The notes: generated by a model not told the origin, from the sequence alone. 18,070 bases of DNA from an uncultured Clostridia bacterium (GCA_904502015.1 CAJGEA010000022.1:1-18070); one strand, 5' to 3'; positions 7,458 through 14,958 are shown, numbered from the stretch's first letter. Made by a program: numbers and translations.

Positions 7458-8915
7458 TCAGAATTTCCAAAGGGCGGCAGTCACGCGGGTGACATCTCCC
7501 GCACCCATGATGACGATGAGGTCCCCCTCGCGCGCCTCGGCACGGAGACGGGCGGCGGCATCGGCGGGGGAAGGGCAGTAGATGGCCTTGCCCTCGGCGG
7601 CGGCACAGAGATCGCGCGCCAGCTTTTCGGAGGACACGCCGCAATCGTCGGTCTCCCGCGCCGAGTAGATATCGATCAGGAGCACGCGGTCGGCCGCGTC
7701 AAAGGCGGTGAGAAATTCGGGGTACAGCTCGGCGGTGCGGCTGTATGTATGGGGCTGGAACACGCAGATGAGGCGGCCGCGCTTGTCACCGTCGGCGTCG
7801 CATAGCTCGCGCGCGCCGCCCAGCGTGGCGCGGATCTCGGTGGGGTGGTGGCCGTAGTCGTCGTACACGCGGGCGCCGTTGATCTCACCCTTATACTCCA
7901 TACGGCGGGACGCGCCACAGAAGTGGGAAAGCCCCACGCGGATGGCTTCGGGGGCGATGCCGCAGACGTGCGCGGCGGCGGCAGATGCCAGCGCGTTGCC
8001 GATCTGGAAGCGGCCGGGGACGGCGAGCTTGACCTCGCCCATGCTTTCGCCGTAGGCAATCAGCTCAAAAACGGGGAGTCCGCGCTCGATACGGATGGCG
8101 CGTGCGGTGAAATCGGCGTCGGGATGCTCTCCCGTGCTGAAGGTGCAGAGCTTGCCCGTGCCGCCCGATGCCAGCGCGCGCTGTGCCGATTCCATGGCAT
8201 CGGGGTCGTCGGCGTTGACTACGGTAATGCCGTCGGGGCCCGTCAGGGATGCGTAGGCGGCAAAGGAGGTGCGGATCTGCTCCATGGACTTGAAATAGTC
8301 CACGTGCTCCCACTCCTCGCCCAGCAGAATGGCGACGGTGGGGCGGAAATCAAGAAAGGAATCCATGTACTCGCAGGCCTCGAAGATAAAATTCTCCTGC
8401 CCGCCGATGCGGTACGCGCCACCCATGGGGGTGTAGACCGCGCCGCTGAGGACGGTGGGATCGGCGTCGGCGTCGAGGAATATCTGGGTACACATGGAGG
8501 TGCAGGTGCTCTTGCCGTGCATACCTGCCACGCCCACGCGGTGGGTGTATCCCGTCATGAGGTAGCCGAGGTAGTCGGCGCGGGACACACAGGGGATGCC
8601 GCGGCGCCGTGCCTCCGCCAGCTCGGGATTATCCTCCGAGATGGCGACGGTGTAGACCACCAGCGCACAGTCGGCGGGGAGATTGGCGGCGGCGTGGGTA
8701 TAGTGTACCGTGACACCCGAGGCCTCAAGGGTGCGGGTCAGGTCGCTCACGGCGCGGTCAGAGCCGCTGACTGAGTAGCCCGCGCGGGCGGTCAGTAGCG
8801 CCAGCGAGGACATCATGATGCCGCCGACACCGATGAAGAACACCGAGCGGTGGGCGGCGTTGTTAAGGTAAGAGCCGATGAGGGCGGGGCCGAGGTGGGT
8901 GTTTGCTACGGACAT
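7458..8915 (-). CDS. murC: UDP-N-acetylmuramate--L-alanine ligase MurC
   Basis: This 485-residue cytoplasmic ligase adds L-Ala to UDP-MurNAc with ATP, the first peptide step of peptidoglycan synthesis. The N-terminal UDP-binding domain has FFIGVGGIMMSSLA (26-39). The ATP-binding domain starts at GVAGMHGKST (128-137). FEACEYMDSF (178-187) and EHVDYF (203-208) follow. The C-terminal ligase domain has SRRMEYKG, then YDDYGHHPTEI, then FQPHTYSRT, all typical of MurC. The start MSVANTHLG is chosen because a perfect GGAGG (8925-8921) lies five bases upstream; an in-frame start 20 codons earlier has no such site. The P-loop Met (usually GTHGK) and the segment LLGEEWEHVDYF (usually an N-x-E-x-DH form) are unusual but all catalytic blocks are present. 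The gene stands alone, divergent from spoVG. Confidence 0.95.
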   Translation of the reverse strand: MSVANTHLGPALIGSYLNNAAHRSVFFIGVGGIMMSSLALLTARAGYSVSGSDRAVSDLTRTLEASGVTVHYTHAAANLPADCALVVYTVAISEDNPELAEARRRGIPCVSRADYLGYLMTGYTHRVGVAGMHGKSTCTSMCTQIFLDADADPTVLSGAVYTPMGGAYRIGGQENFIFEACEYMDSFLDFRPTVAILLGEEWEHVDYFKSMEQIRTSFAAYASLTGPDGITVVNADDPDAMESAQRALASGGTGKLCTFSTGEHPDADFTARAIRIERGLPVFELIAYGESMGEVKLAVPGRFQIGNALASAAAAHVCGIAPEAIRVGLSHFCGASRRMEYKGEINGARVYDDYGHHPTEIRATLGGARELCDADGDKRGRLICVFQPHTYSRTAELYPEFLTAFDAADRVLLIDIYSARETDDCGVSSEKLARDLCAAAEGKAIYCPSPADAAARLRAEAREGDLIVIMGAGDVTRVTAALWKF

Positions 8916-9075
8916 ATAGGCCTCCTTGAAGTCGGGTGAGTGGAATTTTGCGTGATGCGTCGAACGGGCTCGCACCGTGACGGAGCGTGGGGCGTTGGGA
9001 GTTTTAACCGAATATTAAGTCATATCTTCTCACTTTTTTGTGGGTATGTTCACAGAAAAGTACCAGAATCATGGA

Positions 9076-9102
9076 TTGGTCTTCACAAATGGGGGGTATA
9101 AT
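9076..9102 (+). promoter_or_regulatory. Probable spoVG promoter
   Basis: A perfect TATAAT lies at 9097-9102. The best -35 is TTGGTC at 9076-9081 with a short 15-base spacer. No clear sigma-H pattern, as known for Bacillus spoVG, was found. The start of transcription would be near 9109, leaving a leader of about 59 bases. Confidence 0.5.
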
Positions 9103-9167
9103 GGTGGCATCCGAAACGGTACTTCGAAATGGTACAAAGAAAATTATAGCAACGGAGGAGTAAAATT

Positions 9168-9482
9168 ATGCAGATTACCGATGTGAAAGTCAGAAAGCTC
9201 TTTGACGTGGGCCCGATGCGTGCCATCGTGTCGGTGTCCTTTGACGGTCAGCTCGCCGTTCATGACATCAAGGTCATCAACGCGCGCGACAAGTATTTTA
9301 TCGTGATGCCCAGCCGCAAGAACCCCGACGAAACCTACCGTGACATCGTACATCCCATCAATGCCCAGTTCCGCGGCATACTGGAGAGCGCCGTGCTTGA
9401 TGCCTACAACAAGGCGCTGGCAGAGGCCGCAGAGGCCGCAGAGGACGATGCCGCCGACGGCGCGGAAGCGGTGGGCGTTTAA
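9168..9482 (+). CDS. spoVG: SpoVG family RNA-binding regulator
   Basis: This 104-residue protein begins MQITDVKVRKLFDVGPMRAI and continues with SVSFDGQLAVHDIKVI, FIVMPSRK and YRDIVHPIN, the conserved SpoVG fold. The family binds RNA and DNA and adjusts cell division, sporulation and gene expression in Firmicutes. GGAGGAG at 9154-9160 supports the start. The conserved core ends near residue 84. The last 20 residues are an Ala/Glu/Asp-rich tail, longer than the Bacillus protein, of a kind that varies between species. The gene is a single transcription unit with a strong terminator 36 bases downstream. Its presence fits a Firmicutes lineage but does not by itself prove sporulation. Confidence 0.96.
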   Translation: MQITDVKVRKLFDVGPMRAIVSVSFDGQLAVHDIKVINARDKYFIVMPSRKNPDETYRDIVHPINAQFRGILESAVLDAYNKALAEAAEAAEDDAADGAEAVGV

Positions 9483-9517
9483 CCGAGAATCGGTTTCCAA
9501 AAAGCAACTACCCGAGT

Positions 9518-9549
9518 GGAGCGCACGCCGTGCGCTCCTTCTTTTTTTC
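9518..9549 (+). terminator. Strong intrinsic terminator of spoVG
   Basis: GGAGCGCAC (9518-9526) pairs perfectly with GTGCGCTCC (9530-9538) around a GCC loop and is followed by TTCTTTTTTTC. A small 6-base hairpin (AACCGA-GAA-TCGGTT, 9481-9495) precedes it. The T tract runs up to the stop codon of the convergent gene at 9550. Confidence 0.92.
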
Positions 9550-10065
9550 TTATAATTTGGCAAGCGAACCCAGCACCTGGCCGTTTTGCACCGTGAGCGT
9601 GCCGAAGCAGTGGTCATTTCCGATGCTGCCGGGATTGAACAGAAGCAGGGGCTTTTTCAGCAGACTGCCGTAGGCGTGATCATCCGGGGTTAGTCGATAT
9701 TCCACGGGCTTGTGGGTGTGTCCGTAGACCAGCACGTCGGCCCCTCGCAAGGCGGCGCGGCTGATGGCACCTTCCAATCCGTACTTAACGTTTACCGTGT
9801 GTCCGTGCAACAGCAGAATGCGGATGCCGTCTACCGTGACCAGCTCCTCCTCGGGCGGAAAAATCTCGCGGCCGTCTGCAATGACGGAGGATAGGAAAAC
9901 GTCGCAATTTCCGCGTACCGCCCACAGCGGCACATGTGCGTCACAGTGAGCCAGATCCCGCACGCCGTCTCCCGCAAACAGGATCCCATCAGGGCGGGCG
10001 CGCTGTATTGCCTCGCGGATTGCGTAGGTGCTTCCGTGAGAGTCGGAGAGGACGAGTAGAGTCAT
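9550..10065 (-). CDS. YfcE/MJ0936-type metallophosphoesterase
   Basis: This 171-residue protein has the complete metal-binding set of small calcineurin-like phosphodiesterases: SDSHG (D8, H10), FAGDGVRD (D33), RGNCD (N53), LLHGHT (H87, H89) and YGHTHKP (H116, H118), ending with FNPGSIG. The family hydrolyses phosphodiester bonds, often tested on bis-pNPP, using two metal ions. Natural substrates are mostly unknown. The start is set by GGAG at 10075-10072, six bases upstream. It converges with spoVG over a shared terminator region and has its own sigma-A promoter. Length is usual for the family. Assignment to the family is firm, the substrate is not. Confidence 0.93.
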   Translation of the reverse strand: MTLLVLSDSHGSTYAIREAIQRARPDGILFAGDGVRDLAHCDAHVPLWAVRGNCDVFLSSVIADGREIFPPEEELVTVDGIRILLLHGHTVNVKYGLEGAISRAALRGADVLVYGHTHKPVEYRLTPDDHAYGSLLKKPLLLFNPGSIGNDHCFGTLTVQNGQVLGSLAKL

Positions 10066-10093
10066 AGGATGCTCCTTTGAAAAATGATACTAC

Positions 10094-10131
10094 ATACTAT
10101 ATAGTATAGCATGGATCGCGGCGTTTGTCCA
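10094..10131 (-). promoter_or_regulatory. Promoter of the phosphodiesterase gene with overlapping palindrome
   Basis: On the minus strand TGGACA (10131-10126) and TATACT (10108-10103) each match consensus at five of six positions with a 17-base spacer. The -10 box overlaps a perfect 14-base palindrome, ATACTATATAGTAT (10094-10107), which could be an operator. Confidence 0.7.
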
Positions 10132-10286
10132 TGCTTTTGGGGCCAAAAACGCACAAATTTTTCGCCGTTTTTTTCTCGGATCTTTTGCGTCCAACCGCCG
10201 GGTGGCGGCATACACTGGCGGTAGCCGCCCCGCGACGAAGGACGCGAGAACCGTCCCCCGTGTTGGCGGCGGAAGGGGGAATTGAT

Positions 10287-10577
10287 ATGCAACTGGACAG
10301 AAACCAACTCAACCGACTCCTGCGCCTCAGTGACGATCAGCTCCGTGCGGTGCTGGGCAAGCTGCTCGCCGAATACGGGCTGGACGCCGCGGCGTTTCCG
10401 CTGGCAAGCATGGATATGAGCCGCCTGCGAGCGGTGTTGCAGACTGCGACCGACGAGGACATAGCTCGCTTTATGAGCGGCGCGGGAGCGAGAGGGCAGG
10501 TGCCCCCCGCCATGCGGGACAGGATCAACCGTGCCGACCGCGCGGATAAGGAGCCAAGCGGCGGGGGAGGGAAGTGA
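10287..10577 (+). CDS. Small helical protein of unknown function (first of three-gene cluster)
   Basis: This 96-residue soluble protein begins MQLDRNQLNRLLRLSDDQLR. It has short charged helices (LRAVLGKLLAEYGLD, MSRLRAVLQTATDEDIARFM) and a Gly-rich tail ending GGGGK. The start is chosen because AGGGGGA (10274-10280) lies six bases before this ATG. An in-frame start further upstream at 10125 crosses the divergent promoter region and has no ribosome site. The next gene begins four bases after its stop, so they are surely co-transcribed. I do not recognise the family beyond a vague likeness to short hypothetical proteins of Clostridia. There is no signal peptide, Cys, or membrane segment. The function is unknown. 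Confidence 0.75.
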   Translation: MQLDRNQLNRLLRLSDDQLRAVLGKLLAEYGLDAAAFPLASMDMSRLRAVLQTATDEDIARFMSGAGARGQVPPAMRDRINRADRADKEPSGGGGK

Positions 10578-10581
10578 GGGC

Positions 10582-11175
10582 ATGAGAGAGCTTGAAGGAC
10601 GCGGAGATTCTGCCCGTGCGGTAGGGTTGAATGATACACTGGACCGCATTCTCCGCGAGGTGGAGGGCTCTCCCGAGGGGGAGCGCGCCCCGGCGGCGGA
10701 CGACCGTCCGCCGCCATCACCCCCGCACGCCGAGGGAGGGGATCGCACACACGATGAAGCAATAGCGGCGGCGGGGGACGGTGGCGTCCCGCTCACGGGC
10801 GGGACGCCACTCGGGGCGCTCCTGGGCGGGCTGGCGGGCAACCCCGCGCTGCTCTCCGCCATCCCCGCGCTGATGGAGAACCTCGGCCCGCTTCTGGGCG
10901 GAGGAGGCGGAAAAAGCGGGGGCGGCGGCAAGGGGGGTGGAGGCAAATCCATCGCGCCCTCGCTGGATCGCCACACCGCCCTGCTCTGCGCCGTCAAGCC
11001 CTACCTGGGGGGGGAGCGGCAGGAGGCGGCGGAGAAGATCATCCGCCTGTGTCGGGCGTGGGATGCCCTGCAAAAATCGGGCATGACCGAGATTTTGCGC
11101 GCCACGTCACACACGTCCGCGCCGCAAAAAGCCGACGGGGCGGGGGGGAAGGGAGGAGAGGGCGGCTATGTATAG
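10582..11175 (+). CDS. Gly-rich protein of unknown function (second of three-gene cluster)
   Basis: This 197-residue protein reads MRELEGRGDSARAVGLNDTL. An acidic/Pro-rich disordered stretch follows (about 35-75). Then comes a hydrophobic Gly/Leu segment (GALLGGLAGNPALLSAIPAL), a Gly-Lys low-complexity linker, and a C-terminal helical block RHTALLCAVKPYLGGERQEA followed by EKIIRLCRAWDALQ. That last block resembles a short conserved motif I recall from hypothetical Clostridia proteins. GAGGG lies just before the ATG, four bases after the preceding stop, and its last 8 bases overlap the next gene. This tight spacing argues for translational coupling and a shared role. The function is unknown. 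Confidence 0.75.
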   Translation: MRELEGRGDSARAVGLNDTLDRILREVEGSPEGERAPAADDRPPPSPPHAEGGDRTHDEAIAAAGDGGVPLTGGTPLGALLGGLAGNPALLSAIPALMENLGPLLGGGGGKSGGGGKGGGGKSIAPSLDRHTALLCAVKPYLGGERQEAAEKIIRLCRAWDALQKSGMTEILRATSHTSAPQKADGAGGKGGEGGYV

Positions 11176-11842
11176 TAAATCTCTTGGAACGGGCGACGGG
11201 CGAACAAGAGCGGATTGGCGCTCGGCGGCGGGTTTCAGAGAGCCTGCGGCGGGTCTCAGAGAGCCCGCGGCGGGTCTCAGAGAGCCCGCGTATCGGCAAA
11301 CCGTGCGCGTTCCCCCCAATTACAGCGGTCACGCCTTCCGCGACGGGGAGGAGCGCTCGCCCGAGCAGGTCATGAGCGGGGTGTCGCACCGGGATCACCC
11401 ACCGCACCGAGAGGAACCGCCTACGCCTCGGTTTGATGGGCTGCCGCAGGTCAGCACGTTAGGGCAACGGGGGGATCAGCCCGTTGCGCGTGAAATGCCG
11501 AGGGCAGGGCAGGAGGAATCGCCCTTTCCCTACGCCGCGTCGGACGGGGGATGCCCCTGCGGGGCGGCGTGCCTTCCCGCGCTCCGAACCGACGACGGGG
11601 AGGATTGCCGCGATTCTCGTCGCGATTCTCGCCGCGATTCTCCCTGCGAGGGAACGGAGGCAAGATGCGGTGAGGGCGGCGCGCTTCGCACATTGATGGA
11701 GCGGTTTCCCTTTGGTCACGGCTTTGGGTTTGAGGAGCTGCTCCTGCTGGGACTCATGCTGCTCCTGCTTCACGAGGGGGACGGAGAGGGGGATCTCGGG
11801 GAAACGCTGGTGTTGCTCGGCATTCTGCTCCTATGTGGGTAA
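11168..11842 (+). CDS. Protein of unknown function with hydrophobic C-terminus (third of cluster)
   Basis: This 224-residue protein starts inside the stop region of the previous gene (8-base overlap), with GGAGAGG upstream at 11155-11161. Residues 1-175 look disordered, with a tandem REPAAGL repeat (24-40), a DSRR repeat (149-158) and scattered Cys including CPCGAAC (129-135). Residues 179-224 differ: FPFGHGFGFEELLLLGLMLL, a second acidic turn HEGDGEGD, and a second short hydrophobic helix ending LLLCG. This could be a membrane hairpin or an amphipathic anchor. The conserved part is probably the C-terminus, while the middle evolves by repeat expansion. I do not recognise it. Coding status rests on overlap, ribosome site and the clear hydrophobic-acidic-hydrophobic end. 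Confidence 0.65.
   Translation: MYSKSLGTGDGRTRADWRSAAGFREPAAGLREPAAGLREPAYRQTVRVPPNYSGHAFRDGEERSPEQVMSGVSHRDHPPHREEPPTPRFDGLPQVSTLGQRGDQPVAREMPRAGQEESPFPYAASDGGCPCGAACLPALRTDDGEDCRDSRRDSRRDSPCEGTEARCGEGGALRTLMERFPFGHGFGFEELLLLGLMLLLLHEGDGEGDLGETLVLLGILLLCG
11227..11289. repeat. Three tandem copies of a 21-base unit
   Basis: Copies lie at 11227-11247, 11248-11268 and 11269-11289. The last two are identical and the first differs at two positions. The unit encodes seven residues of the third cluster protein. Each copy also holds a near-perfect inverted repeat (GCGGG...CTC and GAG...CCCGC), so the block could form alternate hairpins. Confidence 0.9.
11609..11644. repeat. Three tandem copies of a 12-base unit
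   Basis: CGCGATTCTCGT, CGCGATTCTCGC and CGCGATTCTCCC follow each other inside the third cluster gene, encoding its RDSR repeats. Such short in-frame repeats are typical of slippage in disordered regions. Confidence 0.88.
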
Positions 11843-11868
11843 AAACGTGGCTTTCCCCGGAAAATGTC

Positions 11869-11897
11869 TTGACATCCGATTGACAGTATGATACAAT
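11869..11897 (+). promoter_or_regulatory. Sigma-A promoter of the lipoprotein gene
   Basis: TTGACA (11869-11874, exact) and TACAAT (11892-11897, five of six) are 17 bases apart. A second TTGACA at 11880-11885 is not correctly spaced. The start of transcription would be near 11904, just before the AAGGAGG ribosome site at 11917-11923. Confidence 0.85.
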
Positions 11898-11932
11898 AAA
11901 GGCATAGTCCAAAATGAAGGAGGCTTTACCCC

Positions 11933-14854
11933 ATGTATATCAAGAAACATCACGGGTTGCTGCTTGCGTTTGTTCTGCTTCTGTGCCTGATGCTGACCTT
12001 TGCCGCGTGCAAGGAGAGCAAGAAGGGTAAACAACCCGTCGATACCACGGCCGCCGATACCACGGCCGCCGATACCACGGCCTCCGATCCCACGGCCTCC
12101 GATCCCACGGCCTCCGATCCCACGGCCTCCGACCCCACGGCGTCCCGACCCGAGGATACCACCACCGAGCCCGAGGAGACCACCACCGATACGGAGGTGA
12201 CCACCGCACACGTGTGCAGCTTTGGTGCTTGGAACGAAACCAAGCCCGCCACCTGCACCGAGGGTGGCATCAGCGTTCGCGAGTGCGCCTGCGGCAATTC
12301 CGAAACCAAGACGACCCCCTCCACGGGCCATACCGAGGGTAGCTGGATCGTAGACACCGAGGCTCAGCCCGGTGTGAACGGTTCCAAGCATGTCGAGTGT
12401 ACCGTGTGCCACGAGACGCTTAAGACCGAGTTTATCCCCGCTCTGCCCGTCGAGACCTCCCCCGATCACACGTGCAGCTTTGGCGCATGGAACGTAGCCC
12501 AGGCTGCAACCTGCACCGGCGGTGGCATTCGTGTCCGCCGTTGCTCCTGCGGAAACATCGAGTCTCAGGCCATTCCCGCCAAGGGCCACACCGAGAGCGA
12601 TTGGATCGTAGACACCGAGGCACAGCCCGGTGTGAACGGCTCCAAGCACGTCGAGTGTACCGTGTGCCACACAACGCTCAAGACCGAGGTCATTCCCGCT
12701 CGGCCCGTTGTAACCGAGCCCGAGGTAACTACCACCGAGCCCGAGGTAACTACCACCGAGCCCGAGGTAACTACCACCGAGCCCGAGGTAACTACCACCG
12801 AACCCGAGGTAACTACCACCGAACCCGAGGACACTACATCTTCTGAACCCGAGACCACCACGTCCGAGCCTGAGACTACTGTTCCCGCGCCCGCAGAGGA
12901 TTTCTCGGTGAACATCTCTGCTTTGGCAGGCGGCCAGGCGAATTGGACGGAAGCATTCTACGAAACCCCCGTCGTTCTGCTCAATTACAACGACGTGATC
13001 AATCTGGGTTACATGGATCTTTCGGGCTACGCCAAGGTCCGTATCCAGTACGGTTGTGACGGTAACTCCGACATTACCGGCCCGCGATTTGCCGCACTGA
13101 ACGGGAACGTGCCCATCGGTCTGAAGAGCACCGCTACCTCCTATGGTAATTCGGGCAACTACGTTATGGGCGGTGACGTCGCCCACACGGATATGACCTT
13201 CAGCACCAAGGCGTGGGGAACCGGCGCGAGATGGGCCGAGATCGACCTGACAAACGTCAACTACGCAGGCAACGTCTACGTAGCGCTCCACAATCCCGAA
13301 GGCACGATGGTCGCCATCTCGGGCATCCAGTTTATCGCGAGCGGCTCTACGGCCGAGGAAGAAACCACAACGTCACCCGAGTCTACGACCGAGGAGCCTA
13401 CCACTCCCACCGAGCCCGAGGAGGAAAGCACCGCCCCCGCCGTGCTTGAAACCATGAATGCTTCGGCATCTACCTCCTTCAAGTATCTCGGTCACGTGGA
13501 CTGGATCAACGGCGTACAGTATGACCTGAACGGATACAGAAACAACGGTGTTTCCCCCAAGGTCGCCAACCCTGCCGTTCTGAGCGGTATCGTGGCCAGC
13601 AAGGCGGGCAAGCTGACGATTACGGGATGGGCGCTGGTTAACGGCGGTCAGGATAAGTATTTCTGGTCGGTAGACGGACAGAATTGGTATGAGTTCGCGG
13701 GAGGCAGCTACAGCGCAACCGGTCAGGCTCATGCCGATCACGCCAAGGGTTACGCAGGTGCTGACGTCACCTCGGTAGAGCCCGCGAACGGTATTTTTGA
13801 CAATATTACGGCGGATTTGTCGGCGTATCGGGGTAAGACCATTACCGTCTACATAGCCGTCCGCAGTCTCGTTCCCGCGGGTACACCTGCCGTGCAAAAG
13901 CTTTGTCACTTCCTGACGCTGAAGGATCTGGCTGTGCCGAATGATAACGGAGAGGTGGAACAGACCTTGAAGGTTATATCCTTTAACGTCCAAACCGAAA
14001 ACGGCACGTCGGTGGATATGAACACCCGCGCCGAGCTGCTCAAGGCGCTGATCAATCAAAAGATGCCCGATTCCATTGGTATGCAGGAGGTTACCGCCGC
14101 TTGGCGTTCCAAGATGGATAGCTACGTGTTCGACCCGAACATCTATGCGGGCGTTGGCGTGGCGCGCACCACGGATGCCAGCCTCGGCCTTGAGCAATGC
14201 GCTATTTTCTACCGTAAGGATAAGTACATACTCGTAGACAGCGGCACGTTCTGGCTGTCGGATACCCCCGATGTGGTGGGCTCCATGTATGCGGATGCCA
14301 TCTATCCCCGTATTTGTACGTGGGTGCGCCTCAAGGACCGCGTGACGGGATTTGAGTACGTGCATCTCAACACGCACCTCCATCACAAGGCCAATACCGA
14401 GGGCAACAACATTCGCAAGGCGCAGATCAAGGTGCTTCTGGACTTCGTTCAATCGTTGGGAGACCTGCCCATGGTCATGACGGGCGATTTCAACCAAAAG
14501 CGAATCACGAGCGACGGCACGACTCCGTATGCTCTGTATCAGTACATTACGGGAGATCGGAGCTTCACGAATGCGGCAGGTCAAAAGGTAACCGCCAACT
14601 TTGCGGATGCCCGCATCGATGCGGCCAAGACCGTATCGTCCAGCCAGTGGGCGTCCCTGACCAAGAATCAGGATCCCACGAACACCGATAATTACGATCC
14701 CTCGGCTCAGCCCATTGACTATATTTTCTACACAGACGCGTATCTGACCGCCAAGGTGTATGAGAATATCCACTATAAGCCGAACGGAATCTATATGTCG
14801 GATCACCTGCCCCAGTACGCGGAGCTGACCTATACAGTACAGCTTGCCAACTGA
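11933..14854 (+). CDS. Surface lipoprotein with Cys-rich repeats and a C-terminal endonuclease/exonuclease/phosphatase domain
   Basis: This 973-residue exported protein starts nine bases after AAGGAGG. A signal peptide ends in a lipobox (LTFAAC, lipid-modified C26). Residues 37-90 are Thr/Asp/Pro linkers. Residues 93-252 are two Cys-rich modules with an exact 86-residue period; each has C, C, CxC and CxxC positions (C95, C108, C118, C120, C156, C159 and C181, C194, C204, C206, C242, C245) and may bind zinc. A TEPEVTT linker follows (261-302), then two beta-rich modules (about 322-470 and 505-672) that may bind carbohydrate. Residues 678-968 are an EEP domain: ISFNVQ (N685), MQEV (E719), HLNTHLHHK (H815), TGDFNQ (D852, N854), IDYIFY (D929), SDHLP (D957, H958). 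The catalytic set is complete, so it likely cleaves a phosphodiester or phosphomonoester outside the cell. Extracellular nuclease, sphingomyelinase-like or sugar-phosphate roles all remain possible. Confidence 0.9.
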   Translation: MYIKKHHGLLLAFVLLLCLMLTFAACKESKKGKQPVDTTAADTTAADTTASDPTASDPTASDPTASDPTASRPEDTTTEPEETTTDTEVTTAHVCSFGAWNETKPATCTEGGISVRECACGNSETKTTPSTGHTEGSWIVDTEAQPGVNGSKHVECTVCHETLKTEFIPALPVETSPDHTCSFGAWNVAQAATCTGGGIRVRRCSCGNIESQAIPAKGHTESDWIVDTEAQPGVNGSKHVECTVCHTTLKTEVIPARPVVTEPEVTTTEPEVTTTEPEVTTTEPEVTTTEPEVTTTEPEDTTSSEPETTTSEPETTVPAPAEDFSVNISALAGGQANWTEAFYETPVVLLNYNDVINLGYMDLSGYAKVRIQYGCDGNSDITGPRFAALNGNVPIGLKSTATSYGNSGNYVMGGDVAHTDMTFSTKAWGTGARWAEIDLTNVNYAGNVYVALHNPEGTMVAISGIQFIASGSTAEEETTTSPESTTEEPTTPTEPEEESTAPAVLETMNASASTSFKYLGHVDWINGVQYDLNGYRNNGVSPKVANPAVLSGIVASKAGKLTITGWALVNGGQDKYFWSVDGQNWYEFAGGSYSATGQAHADHAKGYAGADVTSVEPANGIFDNITADLSAYRGKTITVYIAVRSLVPAGTPAVQKLCHFLTLKDLAVPNDNGEVEQTLKVISFNVQTENGTSVDMNTRAELLKALINQKMPDSIGMQEVTAAWRSKMDSYVFDPNIYAGVGVARTTDASLGLEQCAIFYRKDKYILVDSGTFWLSDTPDVVGSMYADAIYPRICTWVRLKDRVTGFEYVHLNTHLHHKANTEGNNIRKAQIKVLLDFVQSLGDLPMVMTGDFNQKRITSDGTTPYALYQYITGDRSFTNAAGQKVTANFADARIDAAKTVSSSQWASLTKNQDPTNTDNYDPSAQPIDYIFYTDAYLTAKVYENIHYKPNGIYMSDHLPQYAELTYTVQLAN
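12041..12145. repeat. Seven tandem copies of a 15-base unit in the lipoprotein linker
   Basis: The unit GATACCACGGCCGCC and close variants recur seven times without interruption and encode the five-residue D-T/P-T-A-A/S linker repeats (residues 37-71) after the lipid anchor. Confidence 0.92.
12713..12838. repeat. Six tandem copies of a 21-base unit in the lipoprotein linker
   Basis: The unit encodes TEPEVTT; the sixth copy is TEPEDTT. It forms a flexible linker between the Cys-rich modules and the first beta-rich module. The near-identity of copies at the DNA level suggests recent expansion. Confidence 0.92.
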
Positions 14855-14876
14855 TGCAATCATAGTGAAAAGAACA

Positions 14877-14917
14877 CCCCGAGAGTGACCGCAGGTCACT
14901 CTCGGGGCGATGTTTTG
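14877..14917 (+). terminator. Terminator of the lipoprotein gene
   Basis: A perfect 14-base stem (14877-14890 with 14894-14907, CCCCGAGAGTGACC and its complement) encloses a GCA loop. GATGTTTTG follows, so the U tract is short but the stem is very stable. Confidence 0.85.
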
Positions 14918-14958
14918 TTGCGACAAATTGGGGTTTATAGGGGAGCGGGGAGAACGGC

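Noticed and set aside
7845..8774. 309-codon plus-strand frame opposite murC
   Set aside because: It is Gly/Ala/Val-rich antisense sequence with no recognisable motif; murC on the other strand has all its catalytic blocks.
10062..10997. 311-codon minus-strand Pro-rich frame opposite the small gene cluster
   Set aside because: Runs of Pro mirror the Gly-rich coding strand and no ribosome site precedes it; plus-strand genes have good sites and tight spacing.
12041..12838. Tandem arrays considered as a CRISPR array
   Set aside because: Units are 15 and 21 bases, directly adjacent without spacers, and in frame with a protein linker.
11831..14926. Two minus-strand frames of about 500 codons opposite the lipoprotein gene, one with YLGLGGS repeats
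   Set aside because: The repeats are the mirror of the plus-strand linker repeats; the plus strand has promoter, ribosome site, lipobox and EEP motifs.
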